The notes beneath the pieces were generated by a model, which was given only the letters and a program-made list of their open reading frames with translations, did no database searches and had not been told where the DNA came from. A stretch of DNA of 64,000 nucleotides from positions 2,926,001-2,990,000 of the forward strand of contig CP129487.1 in the NCBI GenBank assembly GCA_030584025.1. The letters run 5' to 3'. Source of the stretch: Cyclobacteriaceae bacterium (GTDB lineage Bacteria > Bacteroidota > Bacteroidia > Cytophagales > Cyclobacteriaceae). Below are positions 31,944-42,201 of the stretch, in pieces. The position numbers and the translations under genes are program-made. Positions within the stretch are counted from its first letter, which is position 1. Every line of letters starts with the position of its first letter.

Positions 31944-33206
31944 TCAGCGCAGTGTTTCGCGCTTGATCTCGGAAACATGCTTGCATCCCGCAAGGCCCAT
32001 GGTAAGCTCAAAATCGGCCATGAAATTTCGCAAAACCTCATATACACCTTCCTCTCCGGCTAGTGCAAGACCATACACATAAGGTCTTCCAATACAAACG
32101 GCCTTGGCGCCCATAGCCAAACATTTATATGCATCTGCACCTCCACGAATGCCACTATCAATAATTACGGGAATGCGTCCATTAACAGCGTTGACAATTT
32201 CTGGCAACATCTCAAACGTTGAAACAGAACCATCAATCTGTCGGCCACCGTGGTTGGAAACCACAATACCGTCCATCCCATAGTCAACAGCCTTTCGGGC
32301 ATCATCCGGATGAAGTATGCCTTTTAGTAAAACAGGAAGTTTCGTTTGCTCACGCAGAAATTTTAAATCATCCCAGGTGGTGCACGGATTGGAATAGGTA
32401 CTGATGAATTTCTGTACAGCTTTAATCGGTCGGCCGGATTTAAGTTTTTTGAAAAAGCCCTTACCGGGATATCGGTTCACCATGCTCACAAGCCCTCGTA
32501 AAGTTTGCCAGGTTATTTCACGCTTAGCATTTTCTTGCGTATCGGGTTCATCCATCATCTGCTGAAAAACCGGATCGGATGTGTATTGCGCAATTCCTTT
32601 TCCTTCAAGAAAGGGAAGGTACGCCAATTCAAGATCGCGTGTACGCCAACCCAACATGGTGGTGTCTAGCGTAACCACAATAGCATCACAACCACATTTT
32701 TCAGCGCGTTGTACAAAACTTTTTACCAATTCATTCGATTTGCTCCAATACAACTGAAACCATCGAGGTGAACTTCCCATCGCTTTGGCTACTTCTTCCA
32801 TCGGCCGCGAGGCCTGGTTGGAAAAAATATACGGTATACCTAATTGCGCTGCCGCGCGACCAACAGACAGGTCAGCTTCGGGATGAACCATTTCCAACAC
32901 ACCAATCGGTGATAACAGAAAAGGCGTTGCCAGCTTTTTACCAAATAACTCTATACTGATGTCGCGCTCACCTACATTTTTCAACATGCGCGGAACAATC
33001 TTGCAGGATTCAAACGCATTCAGGTTTGAACGCATCGTGCTTTCCACACCGGCACCTCCAGCAATGTAGGCATACGCTTGTGGCGACATAGTCGCTTTAG
33101 CTGCTGCTTCCAGGTGAACCGGATCAATCTTAACAAGCGGAAGTTTTCCTGAAAAACCTGAGAGGTAAATTTTCTTTTGCCAATCCAGAGCCGAAAACGG
33201 ATTCAT
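31944..33206 (-). CDS. FMN-dependent alpha-hydroxy-acid oxidase (lactate 2-monooxygenase/oxidase type)
   Basis: A 420-aa TIM-barrel flavoenzyme. Family hallmarks are YAYIAGGAGVESTMRSN (N-terminal substrate and FMN region), PFLLSPIG, FQLYWS, DAIVVTLDT, LPVLLKGI and the active-site VVSNHGGRQIDG, with catalytic His followed by the conserved GGRQ. It oxidises L-lactate or a related 2-hydroxy acid. Sequence style and the long insertion after TLDTTMLGWRTRDLE favour the lactate 2-monooxygenase subgroup, but oxidase and dehydrogenase cannot be separated here. Third gene of a minus-strand run. Confidence 0.82.
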   Translation of the reverse strand: MNPFSALDWQKKIYLSGFSGKLPLVKIDPVHLEAAAKATMSPQAYAYIAGGAGVESTMRSNLNAFESCKIVPRMLKNVGERDISIELFGKKLATPFLLSPIGVLEMVHPEADLSVGRAAAQLGIPYIFSNQASRPMEEVAKAMGSSPRWFQLYWSKSNELVKSFVQRAEKCGCDAIVVTLDTTMLGWRTRDLELAYLPFLEGKGIAQYTSDPVFQQMMDEPDTQENAKREITWQTLRGLVSMVNRYPGKGFFKKLKSGRPIKAVQKFISTYSNPCTTWDDLKFLREQTKLPVLLKGILHPDDARKAVDYGMDGIVVSNHGGRQIDGSVSTFEMLPEIVNAVNGRIPVIIDSGIRGGADAYKCLAMGAKAVCIGRPYVYGLALAGEEGVYEVLRNFMADFELTMGLAGCKHVSEIKRETLR

Positions 33207-33295
33207 AATGCGGGAATTATGATAAAAGATAAGGAATCACCCGAACAAAATATCCATTTTTTAATTTTTATCTGATATTTGTCCGCGTTACAACT

Positions 33296-34543
33296 ATGAA
33301 AAAAATTCTTGCTGAAATTATTGCCATAGGCGATGAACTGCTGTATGGCCAAACCCTCGATACAAATTCACATTGGATAAGCGGAGAACTGGATAAGGTG
33401 GGGATAAAAGTTGTTCGAAGAACTACCGTTGGTGATATTGAATCTGAAATTCTTACCGCTTTCGCGGAAGCAGAAAAACGTGCCGACATTATTTTGATAA
33501 CTGGTGGATTAGGTCCTACCAATGATGACCTTACTAAGCCTTGTCTGGCGAAATATTTCAACTGCAAGATTGTGATATTTGAAGATGCCTTGCGTGATGT
33601 AACAACATTCTTTGCCAGTCGTGGCCGCGAACTGACGGAACTTAATCGTCAACAAGCGGCACTTCCAGAATGCTGCAAGGCAGTGCGCAACGAGTTGGGA
33701 ACAGCTCCCGGCATGTGGTTCGATCGTAGTGATAAAGTTTTCGTTTCGATGCCGGGTGTACCGCACGAAATGAAAAAGATGATGACGGACAACGTTATAC
33801 CGCAGCTGCTTCAAAAATATCAAACTCCAACTATACGTCATCAGATCATTAAAACGGTTGGTATTGGTGAATCCTTTCTCGCTGAAAAAATTGCATCATG
33901 GGAAAATGCATTACCATCGCATATAAAATTGGCCTATCTACCCAGCCTGGGTGAAGTAAAGCTACGCCTCACAGCCATCGGGCAATCGGCTGAAGCGATG
34001 GATGCCGAATTAAAGGAGTGTGTTGAAAAACTAAAACCGCTAGCATCGCAATACATTTATGGTTACAACGAAACTCCGCTTGAGGCTGTAATTGGTCAGT
34101 TGTTGCGTGATCGCAAACTCACGCTTTCAATCGCTGAAAGTTGTACCGGTGGATATTTGTCGCATCTCATCACCTCAATACCCGGAAGCTCGGAATATTT
34201 TCTTGGCACGATGATTCCGTACGCTTACGAAATAAAAATGCGTCAGCTTGGCGTTAAACCTGAAACGTTGGAAAAGCATGGTGCCGTTAGTGAACCCACC
34301 ATTATTGAAATGGCTAATATTGTTCGCGCCAAGTTCAATACCGACATTGGTGTTGCCACCAGCGGCATTGCTGGCCCGGGTGGTGCAACTCCTGAAAAAC
34401 CTGTTGGCACGGTTTGGATTGCTTATTCAGATAAACACCAAACCGTTACGCGTAAACTTCAACTCTCCACTGACCGTATGATCAACATACGCATGTCATC
34501 GGTAGCGGTATTGAATCTTATCCGGCTGAGTTTACCAAAATAA
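33296..34543 (+). CDS. cinA: CinA family protein (nicotinamide-nucleotide amidase / competence-damage-inducible)
   Basis: A 415-aa protein of full family length. The N-terminal MoaB-like domain (AIGDELLYGQTLDTNSHWIS, LITGGLGPTNDD, PGVPHEMK) is the ADP-ribose pyrophosphatase-like module. The C-terminal PncC amidase domain has AESCTGG (catalytic Ser/Thr region) and TSGIAGPGGATPEKPVGTVW. It recycles the pyridine nucleotide by deamidating NMN. Divergent from the oxidase gene and convergent with ppdK. Confidence 0.92.
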   Translation: MKKILAEIIAIGDELLYGQTLDTNSHWISGELDKVGIKVVRRTTVGDIESEILTAFAEAEKRADIILITGGLGPTNDDLTKPCLAKYFNCKIVIFEDALRDVTTFFASRGRELTELNRQQAALPECCKAVRNELGTAPGMWFDRSDKVFVSMPGVPHEMKKMMTDNVIPQLLQKYQTPTIRHQIIKTVGIGESFLAEKIASWENALPSHIKLAYLPSLGEVKLRLTAIGQSAEAMDAELKECVEKLKPLASQYIYGYNETPLEAVIGQLLRDRKLTLSIAESCTGGYLSHLITSIPGSSEYFLGTMIPYAYEIKMRQLGVKPETLEKHGAVSEPTIIEMANIVRAKFNTDIGVATSGIAGPGGATPEKPVGTVWIAYSDKHQTVTRKLQLSTDRMINIRMSSVAVLNLIRLSLPK

Positions 34544-34545
34544 AA

Positions 34546-34575
34546 TGTCACCCCAACCTATCGATCAGGGTGACA
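34546..34575. terminator. Hairpin between convergent cinA and ppdK
   Basis: TGTCACCC (34546-34553) pairs with GGGTGACA (34568-34575). An 8-bp stem sits between two convergent genes. There is no long T-run, so termination activity is inferred from position and stem only. Confidence 0.5.
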
Positions 34576-34593
34576 TATAGAGTTATTGACTGA

Positions 34594-37419
34594 CTACAAA
34601 CTGTTGTAACCCGACTCACCAAGTTTGGCATGCGCAGCAGCCAGTCGTGCCACAGGCACTCTTGGTCCGGAACAAGAAACATAGTTAAGTCCTATCTGAT
34701 GGCAGAACCTGATTGACTCGGGGTGACCGCCATGCTCACCGCAAATACCAACCTTAAGCTCCGGATTTCCCTTGCGACCATCCTGTACTGCCATTCGCAT
34801 GAGTTTTCCCATCGCCTTGCTGTCCAATACTTCAAACGGATTTTCTTTCAGAATTCCATGTGTGATGTAGTAAGGCAGGAATTTATTCTCGGCATCCTCG
34901 CGAGAGAAAGAAAATGTGGCCTGCGTAAGGTCATTGGTACCGAATGAGAAGAAGTCGGCTGTGGCGGCAAGTTCTTCTGCCTGTAAACAAGCACGAACAG
35001 CTTCAACCATAGTACCAAATTTAAACATAAGCTTGATGCTTCGTTCCTGTTCTAACTTCGATTTTGCTACCTGAACAAATTCAGAGATAAGCTTTAATTC
35101 TTCTGCAGCCACAACTTGCGGCACCATAATTTCAGGGTGAACCTTCACGCCTTTCAACTGACAATCAGCGGTAGCTTCCAGTATGGCTTGTATTTGCATT
35201 TTATAAATCTCAGGATACGTAATCCCTAACCGAACACCACGATGACCCAGCATTGGGTTTACTTCATGAAGTTCCTTTACCTTCCGTAACATCTGTTCCT
35301 TCTTCTGAATGGCTTGTCCTACCAATTCAGCACCCGAGGCATTGAATGGATGCGTTGCGTTTTCAGCAATTTTCAAGTCGGCATGCAGCAACCGCAGACT
35401 ACTGAACAGGTTGTTCACACCACTTACCGTTTCCTTCAAATGCACCAGGTGATCCAATTCATCCCGTAGCACATCTTCGGTAGGCAAAAACTCATGAATG
35501 GGAGGATCCAACAACCGGATGGTAACAGGCCGTGGGGCCATTGTGGTCAGAATTTGCTCAAAATCCTGACGCTGCATTTCTTTCAACTTGTTGAGTGCGC
35601 TTTCCCGTTCTTCGGTAGTAGCTGCTAAAATCATTTCAATCACGATAGGCAGCCGATCAACCGCATTGAACATGCGCTCCGTACGGCACAAGCCAATACC
35701 CATAGCGCCATAGTTCAACGCCTTCTGAGCAGCCTCGGGTGTATCGGCATTCGCCATCACTTTCAACATCGCCAATTCATCCGCCCATCCCAATAAGGTT
35801 TTCAACTCATCTGAAAACGTTGGCTCAACCATGGGTATCATGCCTTTGTACACCTTACCGGTTCCACCATCTATGGTAATGTAATCGCCTTCATGCAAAA
35901 TCTTATCACCGATAGTGGCCTGCCGAAGTTTTACATCTACATGAATACCTTCCGCACCCGCTACACAAGGTTTGCCCATGCCTCGGGCTACAACCGCAGC
36001 ATGCGAAGTTTTTCCACCACGACTTGTAAGTATCCCCTGCGATGCGAAGAAGCCATGAATGTCTTCCGGTTTGGTTTCTTCACGAACAAGAATCACCTTC
36101 TCACCAGCCCTTCCGAGCGTCTCTGCCCTGTCTGCATCAAATACAATTTGACCGGAAGCTGCTCCCGGTGATGCCGGTAAACCTTGTGCCAATGGTTCCT
36201 CTTTATTGGAGGAATCAAGACGTGGATGAAGCAACTGCTCCAGCATGTCGGGCTTAATGCGAAGCAAGGCTTGTTCTTTTGTGATGAGTTTTTCCTTTAC
36301 CATTTCCACAGATGTACGCACCAACGCGGTGGTGTTCATTTTTCCATTGCGCGTTTGCAAACAATACAACACACCCTTTTCAATGGTGTATTCGAAATCC
36401 TGAACTTCTCTGTAATGCGATTCCAGTTTTTTTCTGAGCTCTTCTAATTGCCTGTATTGCTCTGGCATTTCCTGCGCCAGTTGAGCAACGGGTTTAGGTG
36501 TGCGGATACCGGCAACGACATCTTCGCCTTGGGCATTAGTAAGATATTCACCATACATCACATTTTCTCCGGTGCCCGGATCGCGGGTAAAGCCAACCCC
36601 TGTGGCGCAATCATTACCCATATTGCCAAACACCATGGTCACCACGTTTACCGCAGTACCGTTGGCCATCTCCGGTGTAATCTTGAATTCTCTGCGATAG
36701 TCGACAGCCCGTTTACCCATCCATGAATTGAATACAGCTTTGATGGCGATCTCAAGTTGCTCGTATACATCTTCAGGGAATGGTTTGCCGGTTTGTTCTT
36801 TTACAACCAATAAAAACCGATCGGCTATCTCTTTTAAATCTTCCGTGCTTAATCCAACATCAACCTTCACCCCTGCACGTTTCTTGATTTCTTCAAAATG
36901 AATATCAAATTTTTCATCGGGCACACCCAATGCCACTTTGCCGAACAGCTGAATAAACCTGCGGTACGCATCATAGCCAAATCGTTCGTTACCGGTTTGT
37001 TTGATCAATCCCTGCAGGGTAACTGAATTCAATCCCAGGTTCAGAATGGTATCCATCATACCCGGCATTGACATCGCAGAGCCGGACCGAACGGACACGA
37101 GCAATGGATTTTCTCCATCTCCGAATTTTTTTCCCGTAGCTTTTTCCAATTCACTCATCTGAATATGAACCTGATCCATCAGTCCAGCCGGCAATTTTTT
37201 GTTGGTATCGAGGTAAGTCAGGCAAGCTTCGGTGGTTACCACAAATCCGGGCGGCACATTCAACCCGATTTGTGTCATTTCACACAGGTTGGCGCCTTTG
37301 CCGCCCAGCAGTTTTTTATTCTTTCCATCGCCCTCTTGAAAAGCGTATACAAATTTGGTTTCAGTAGTCATGGTTTTGGTGGCTTTTGAAGTCGGTCTAT
37401 CAACAGTTAGCGTATCCAT
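34594..37419 (-). CDS. ppdK: Pyruvate, phosphate dikinase
   Basis: A 941-aa protein, somewhat longer than the usual 870-900 because of an N-terminal 15-25-residue extension (an internal Met at residue 17 is an alternative start). The ATP-grasp domain has LLGGKGANLCEMTQIGL. The phosphohistidine swivel has GGKTSHAAVVARGMGKPCV with His near residue 472. The C-terminal PEP/pyruvate TIM barrel has GIGLCRTERMF and GICGEHGGHPESI. It interconverts pyruvate, ATP and phosphate with PEP, AMP and pyrophosphate, linking glycolysis and gluconeogenesis. Confidence 0.96.
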   Translation of the reverse strand: MDTLTVDRPTSKATKTMTTETKFVYAFQEGDGKNKKLLGGKGANLCEMTQIGLNVPPGFVVTTEACLTYLDTNKKLPAGLMDQVHIQMSELEKATGKKFGDGENPLLVSVRSGSAMSMPGMMDTILNLGLNSVTLQGLIKQTGNERFGYDAYRRFIQLFGKVALGVPDEKFDIHFEEIKKRAGVKVDVGLSTEDLKEIADRFLLVVKEQTGKPFPEDVYEQLEIAIKAVFNSWMGKRAVDYRREFKITPEMANGTAVNVVTMVFGNMGNDCATGVGFTRDPGTGENVMYGEYLTNAQGEDVVAGIRTPKPVAQLAQEMPEQYRQLEELRKKLESHYREVQDFEYTIEKGVLYCLQTRNGKMNTTALVRTSVEMVKEKLITKEQALLRIKPDMLEQLLHPRLDSSNKEEPLAQGLPASPGAASGQIVFDADRAETLGRAGEKVILVREETKPEDIHGFFASQGILTSRGGKTSHAAVVARGMGKPCVAGAEGIHVDVKLRQATIGDKILHEGDYITIDGGTGKVYKGMIPMVEPTFSDELKTLLGWADELAMLKVMANADTPEAAQKALNYGAMGIGLCRTERMFNAVDRLPIVIEMILAATTEERESALNKLKEMQRQDFEQILTTMAPRPVTIRLLDPPIHEFLPTEDVLRDELDHLVHLKETVSGVNNLFSSLRLLHADLKIAENATHPFNASGAELVGQAIQKKEQMLRKVKELHEVNPMLGHRGVRLGITYPEIYKMQIQAILEATADCQLKGVKVHPEIMVPQVVAAEELKLISEFVQVAKSKLEQERSIKLMFKFGTMVEAVRACLQAEELAATADFFSFGTNDLTQATFSFSREDAENKFLPYYITHGILKENPFEVLDSKAMGKLMRMAVQDGRKGNPELKVGICGEHGGHPESIRFCHQIGLNYVSCSGPRVPVARLAAAHAKLGESGYNSL

Positions 37420-37574
37420 AATTAATTGTGTTTAAACGTGTTTGAAGCTACCCCAGCATATACTTAAACAGAATGATAATCGTCACTCCAGCACGCGATT
37501 GAAATCAGTTTTAGGGCTTGATTTTACGGTTGAATACAGCCCGGAAATGCTGTTCTATAACACATCAAAAATGC

Positions 37575-37582
37575 TAACTTTG
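37575..37582 (+). promoter_or_regulatory. Candidate Bacteroidota -7 promoter element upstream of E2 gene
   Basis: TAACTTTG fits TAnnTTTG, 20 bases upstream of the ATG at 37603. Only a weak TGTT lies at the expected -33 distance, so confidence is limited. Confidence 0.4.
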
Positions 37583-37602
37583 CCCCCGTAAACGATTGAA
37601 TT

Positions 37603-38901
37603 ATGGCGCTTGTTGAGCTGGTAATGCCCAAAATGGGCGAAAGTATTATGGAGGCCACCATTTTGTCATGGCTGAAAAAGCCGGGCGATAAAATCGAGCA
37701 GGATGAGTCGGTATTAGAGGTGGCCACCGATAAAGTGGATACGGAAGTTCCCTCCACTCATGCCGGTGTGCTGAAAGAAATTCTGGCCAAAGAAGGTGAC
37801 GTGGTGAAAGTGGGCAAACCCATTGCCGTTATTTCTACCGAAAGTGATACCGTTACCACCAGCGAACCGAAAAAAGATCAGCCTAAACAAGTCAGCCCGG
37901 AAATCAAAAAAGAAGAGCAGGTTGTCAGCCAACCGGTGAATGGAAATGGATCCACGCATCATGTTTCCGATTTTAAGTCGGCCTCGCGTTTTTACTCACC
38001 CCTGGTAAAAAATATTGCAAAAGAAGAGAACATTGCTGTTGCTGAACTGGAAACCATACCTGGAACAGGCCAGGAAGGACGGGTAACCAAGAAAGATATA
38101 CTGGCTTACCTCGAAAACCGCAAGCTAGGTAAGGGTATACAAACTGCACAGGCATATAAGGCTCCACAAGGTGTTCCGGTTTCCATTAGTGGTGGTGATG
38201 AAATCATTCAGATGGACCGCATGCGCAAGATGATTGCGGAGCGCATGGTTGATTCAAAGCGTATTTCACCACACGTTACTTCATTTGTTGAAGTCGATGT
38301 CACCAACATTGTTTTCTGGCGAAACAAAATGAAGGGCGAATTTCAGAAGCGTTACAATGAAGCGCTTACGTTCACCCCGATTTTTATTGAAGCGCTCGTA
38401 CAGGCCATCAAAGATCTTCCGATGATCAACATTCAGGTAGATGGCGATCGTATCATTAAGAAGAAAGATATTAATATCGGTATGGCCGTTGCGTTGCCTT
38501 CCGGCAACCTGATTGTTCCGGTAATCAAAAATGCTGATCAATATAGTCTTACAGGCTTGGCAAAAGTTGTAAACGACCTGGCATCGCGAGCCCGTGATAA
38601 TAAACTCAAAGCTGATGAACTATCGGGCGGAACGTACACCATCTCCAACGTAGGTTCATTTGGCAATGTGATGGGCACGCCCATTATTGTGCAACCCCAG
38701 GTAGGTATAATGGCTGTTGGTGCCATTCAGAAAAAACCGGCCGTATTGGAGACTCCTTATGGAGATGTAATTGCCATCCGTCATAAGATGTTCCTCTCAC
38801 ACTCCTACGATCATCGCGTAGTGGATGGATCACTTGGCGGAAGCTTTGTAAGACGTGTAGCCGATTACCTGGAAAAGTTTGATACTGATCGGGCGCTCTG
38901 A
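37603..38901 (+). CDS. 2-oxoacid dehydrogenase E2 component (dihydrolipoamide acyltransferase)
   Basis: A 432-aa protein with three modules. The N-terminal lipoyl domain has MPKMGES and DKVD, with lipoylated Lys at residue 44. A Thr/Lys/Pro-rich linker follows. The peripheral subunit-binding domain (SPLVKNIAKEENI ... GTGQEGRVTKKDILAYL) lies at about 128-175. The C-terminal catalytic domain has HSYDHRVVDG, catalytic His at about residue 404. It serves as the core of a pyruvate, 2-oxoglutarate or branched-chain complex; the substrate cannot be decided from this gene alone and no E1/E3 genes are adjacent. Confidence 0.9.
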   Translation: MALVELVMPKMGESIMEATILSWLKKPGDKIEQDESVLEVATDKVDTEVPSTHAGVLKEILAKEGDVVKVGKPIAVISTESDTVTTSEPKKDQPKQVSPEIKKEEQVVSQPVNGNGSTHHVSDFKSASRFYSPLVKNIAKEENIAVAELETIPGTGQEGRVTKKDILAYLENRKLGKGIQTAQAYKAPQGVPVSISGGDEIIQMDRMRKMIAERMVDSKRISPHVTSFVEVDVTNIVFWRNKMKGEFQKRYNEALTFTPIFIEALVQAIKDLPMINIQVDGDRIIKKKDINIGMAVALPSGNLIVPVIKNADQYSLTGLAKVVNDLASRARDNKLKADELSGGTYTISNVGSFGNVMGTPIIVQPQVGIMAVGAIQKKPAVLETPYGDVIAIRHKMFLSHSYDHRVVDGSLGGSFVRRVADYLEKFDTDRAL

Positions 38902-38905
38902 TTTG

Positions 38906-40909
38906 TTAGAGCCTTGCCCTATTAAGCGTAAACCAGTTTCCATTCCCTACTGCTATTAATGTAATGCAATAAAGGCTACCGTTATCAGCTGCTGATATTT
39001 GTATACCTGCCAGTTGATCAATCGTATCCTTTCCACTCGCTGAACGTATGGTCACTGCCTTTGCTCCAGACGCGCGAATGATTAAAATACGTCCTCTTTC
39101 AGCATCTGAATCTGGTAATAATATTTCATTGGTTTCAGGGTCTGCAATAATTACGTAATCCTTCGGGTCAACCAAATAATTCCCTTGAGCAGCTATCGTA
39201 AAAACAACGCCATGCGAGCCACCAAAATGGAAATTAAATTGTGGCGGCAACCCAATGCCTAATCTAAGATCCTTTTCATCCCACAACAGATTACCATCAC
39301 CAGCAATACTGGACGTGCCCGTCCAGAACGCCACCTGACCGGCTGTTCCGCTTCCGCCAACACCTCCACCACCCGTGTTATCCGTTCCGGGGGCCCAGGT
39401 AGCTCCATTCCATTTCAACACCTGTCCCGCTGCGGCACCACCCTGCAAAATTTTACCTGGTGCAACGTTCGCAATTTTTATATCGGTAACTGCTCCATTG
39501 GCCAGATCAGCGGTGGCAATAGTCGCATCAAGAATTTTTGCCGTTGTTACTGAAGCATCTGCCAGATCAGCTGTTGCTATTGTACCGTCCAGAATTTTTG
39601 CTGACGTAATCGCACCGGTCGTTACCGTAGGATTCGGATACGTTCCGGTTAGGTCACCTCCCGCAGCGCCACCTGGAGCAACACCGGCAATGGTAACGTT
39701 GGAAGCAACAGTTATTCTACCTTGCGCATCCACTTGAATTCTGGGAACAAGCGTTGCATTGCCATATACACCAGCGGTTACTCCTGAGTTTGAAAGTTTG
39801 GCACTGGTAACCGAACCATCAGTAATTTTTGCCGTAGTAATGGCGTTATCGCGGATGTGATTAGTGGTAACCGCACGATTCGCATCCGTAGCAGCATCGC
39901 TTCGTAATTCCGTAGCGGTAACACCATTGGCAGCAATGGCAATGGTGCCTGTGGATATAATTGTTCCGCCCGATAAACCTGTTCCGGCAGTTATGCTGGT
40001 AACTCCCTGAGTATCGGTTTGAGGAGCCCAGGCTGTTCCATTCCATTTCAAAACCTGATTGGTTGTAGCACCACTTTGCGTCAGTTTTGCAGGTGCCACA
40101 TTACTGATCTTCGCGTCCGTTACGGAAGCATTAGCCAGATCAACTGTTCCAATTGTTCCGTCAGCAATTTTTGCTGAAGAAACAGAACCATCGGCCAGAT
40201 CTGTGGTAGCAATTGTGCCGTCAAGAATTTTTGCTGATGTTATAGCATTATTGGCAACCGTTGGATTTGGATAAGTTCCACTTAAATCGCCACCTGCTGC
40301 GCCACCCGGAGCAACACCTGCAATAGTGGCATTTGTTACTAATGTAATCCGCCCCTGGGCATCCACTGTAAACTGAGGGACAGTAGTAGCACTACCATAT
40401 GTTGCAGCCGTTACACCCGTGTTCGAAAGTTTTGCACCGGTCACAGCACCATTGGCAATGTCAGCCGTGCCAATTGTACCATCAGCAATTTTTGCAGTTG
40501 TTACCGATCCATCAGCCAGTTTAACAGTTGTTACGCCTCCATCAGCAAGGCCAATGGTTCCGGTAACGGTTATCGGCCCGCCTGTGAGGCCTGCCCCTGT
40601 ATTGATCGCTGTTACTGTGCCCGTCCCAAAACTATCTTCAATAACAATCCACGCGCTTCCACTCCAGTAATAGAATTTGTTATCGCTGGTATCAAAAACT
40701 AACAAACCCTTTTCGCCAGCAGTTAATCCCGTTATGGAAGTCCGCTGAGCAGTTGTAAGTCGCGGTACCAAAAGCCCCTGATTATTTCCGGGTGATTGTA
40801 AATCCAATACAGCCTTTGCGTTGGGGTTATCCGTTCCAATACCTACCTGTGCAAATGCACACGTTGATACAACTATTAACGCAAAAAGAATCTTTACCTT
40901 TCGAATCAT
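38906..40909 (-). CDS. Repetitive exported fibre-like protein (667 aa)
   Basis: Signal peptide MIRKVKILFALIVVSTCAFA. A conserved N-terminal module follows: VGIGTDNPNAKAVLDL, QGLLVPRLTTAQRT, GLLVFDTSDNKFYYWSG. The long central region consists of near-identical repeats such as GAVTGAKLSNTGV, ITSAKILDGTIATTDLADGS and AGGDLSGTYPNPTV. The C-terminal about 140 residues form a globular, beta-rich end. The pattern resembles phage-tail-fibre or adhesin stalks. It has no S74 or recognisable sorting domain, unlike its neighbours. Probably co-transcribed with the two genes upstream of it (40957 and 42202). Confidence 0.78.
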   Translation of the reverse strand: MIRKVKILFALIVVSTCAFAQVGIGTDNPNAKAVLDLQSPGNNQGLLVPRLTTAQRTSITGLTAGEKGLLVFDTSDNKFYYWSGSAWIVIEDSFGTGTVTAINTGAGLTGGPITVTGTIGLADGGVTTVKLADGSVTTAKIADGTIGTADIANGAVTGAKLSNTGVTAATYGSATTVPQFTVDAQGRITLVTNATIAGVAPGGAAGGDLSGTYPNPTVANNAITSAKILDGTIATTDLADGSVSSAKIADGTIGTVDLANASVTDAKISNVAPAKLTQSGATTNQVLKWNGTAWAPQTDTQGVTSITAGTGLSGGTIISTGTIAIAANGVTATELRSDAATDANRAVTTNHIRDNAITTAKITDGSVTSAKLSNSGVTAGVYGNATLVPRIQVDAQGRITVASNVTIAGVAPGGAAGGDLTGTYPNPTVTTGAITSAKILDGTIATADLADASVTTAKILDATIATADLANGAVTDIKIANVAPGKILQGGAAAGQVLKWNGATWAPGTDNTGGGGVGGSGTAGQVAFWTGTSSIAGDGNLLWDEKDLRLGIGLPPQFNFHFGGSHGVVFTIAAQGNYLVDPKDYVIIADPETNEILLPDSDAERGRILIIRASGAKAVTIRSASGKDTIDQLAGIQISAADNGSLYCITLIAVGNGNWFTLNRARL

Positions 40910-40956
40910 GACAATACTGATTTTGTTTGATTAAATACCTGAACTGTAACTAAAAG

Positions 40957-42090
40957 TCACCGCTTTAAGGAAAGAAATCCTGTTAACGGAGAGGCATCTG
41001 GCAATTCTATTTTGTAAAAATAATTACCTGAAGGAAGTTCTTTTCCATCCAATCCAACGCCTTCAAATCGTTTGCCTGCAACGGTATCATCATACCCTGC
41101 CATTTCAAAAACTTTGTCGCCCCAGCGGTTGTAAATCGTAACCATACTTCCTTCCGGCAAATTGGCAATCTGCATGTAGCGATTGGCTTCATAGCCATTT
41201 GGCGCTATAGCGTTATACACCAAAATTCCGGATACGTCTGCGCGCGCCAATGCCAACAGCACTTCAGTCGGAGCCAATGTACTGGTTATTGTTCCATTCG
41301 AAAGTGAGCCGGTAAGTGTAGCCGGACCAAGATTAGTAAACGGATCTGTAAGATTGGAAGATTGAACAATAACAATGTTTCCAACTCCTAATGCATCCTC
41401 ATTGCGAACCGGAAGTGTTACCGTTGCATTTTGAAGAGAGCCCGAGACAGGCTCAACGGTGAAATAACGCTGGTCAGAAATTGCGTTTAGTGAACTAGAT
41501 GTAGGTAAGATAATCGATCCATTTAGCTCAGTGACAGAAACGCGTACCTCTGGTGAGCCTGTTAAATTATTAAGTTGAACAGGCAGATACACGGACCCAT
41601 TTCCTAGAGGAAATAATTTTGTGCCCGCACCGGAGTGTTGCACCGCACCATTAACATGTGCTACGTCTGAACCACCAGTAATGATTACATCGCTATCAAA
41701 AATAATTTTGGAATTATTCTCAGCCACCATAATACCATCGTTGAGAATCAGCTCGCGTTCCACCACAATATCTGCCAGAAACTTTTTTACTCCGCCCCCC
41801 TCAATGGTTAGCCAACTAAACGCCTGGGCATTGTGGTTAATAATCTGTTCTGTGCTGGTACTATTGAATGTGATCCTGCCGTCACCGGGAATATACGTTC
41901 CGGTATTCAGCCATACGCCACCCATAACCAGCGACCCGTTATTAATTAATGTGCCTTGATTAACCAGGCTATCACTGACAGCAAGTATGAAGTTCTCTTC
42001 AACACTCACGGTGGCCCCATTCTTGATATAAAATCCTTGTCCGAACAGTACGATCGGGCAAAGAATAACAATAAAAACTAACCACTTCAT
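40957..42090 (-). CDS. Exported protein with CHU_C gliding-motility-type C-terminal domain
   Basis: A 377-aa protein from ATG at 42090 (earlier in-frame ATG at 42105 disfavoured). Signal peptide MKWLVFIVILCPIVLFGQG. The middle is beta-solenoid-like (SLVNQGTLINNGSLVMGGVW). The C-terminal about 85 residues match the CHU_C/type B sorting domain: NGYEANRYMQIANLPEGSMV, TIYNRWGDKVFEM, LPSGNYFYKI. This domain directs export through the type IX secretion system or cell-surface attachment in gliding Bacteroidota. It lies between two repetitive fibre proteins. Confidence 0.85.
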   Translation of the reverse strand: MKWLVFIVILCPIVLFGQGFYIKNGATVSVEENFILAVSDSLVNQGTLINNGSLVMGGVWLNTGTYIPGDGRITFNSTSTEQIINHNAQAFSWLTIEGGGVKKFLADIVVERELILNDGIMVAENNSKIIFDSDVIITGGSDVAHVNGAVQHSGAGTKLFPLGNGSVYLPVQLNNLTGSPEVRVSVTELNGSIILPTSSSLNAISDQRYFTVEPVSGSLQNATVTLPVRNEDALGVGNIVIVQSSNLTDPFTNLGPATLTGSLSNGTITSTLAPTEVLLALARADVSGILVYNAIAPNGYEANRYMQIANLPEGSMVTIYNRWGDKVFEMAGYDDTVAGKRFEGVGLDGKELPSGNYFYKIELPDASPLTGFLSLKR

Positions 42091-42201
42091 TGTCTTCAGG
42101 TGCATTTCAAATACGGAATTAATCGAGTGAACACTAAATTACGGAATATTGATCTGAGATTAAGCGTATAGGTAACTTGATTGAGTTATTTTAGCTAAAA
42201 T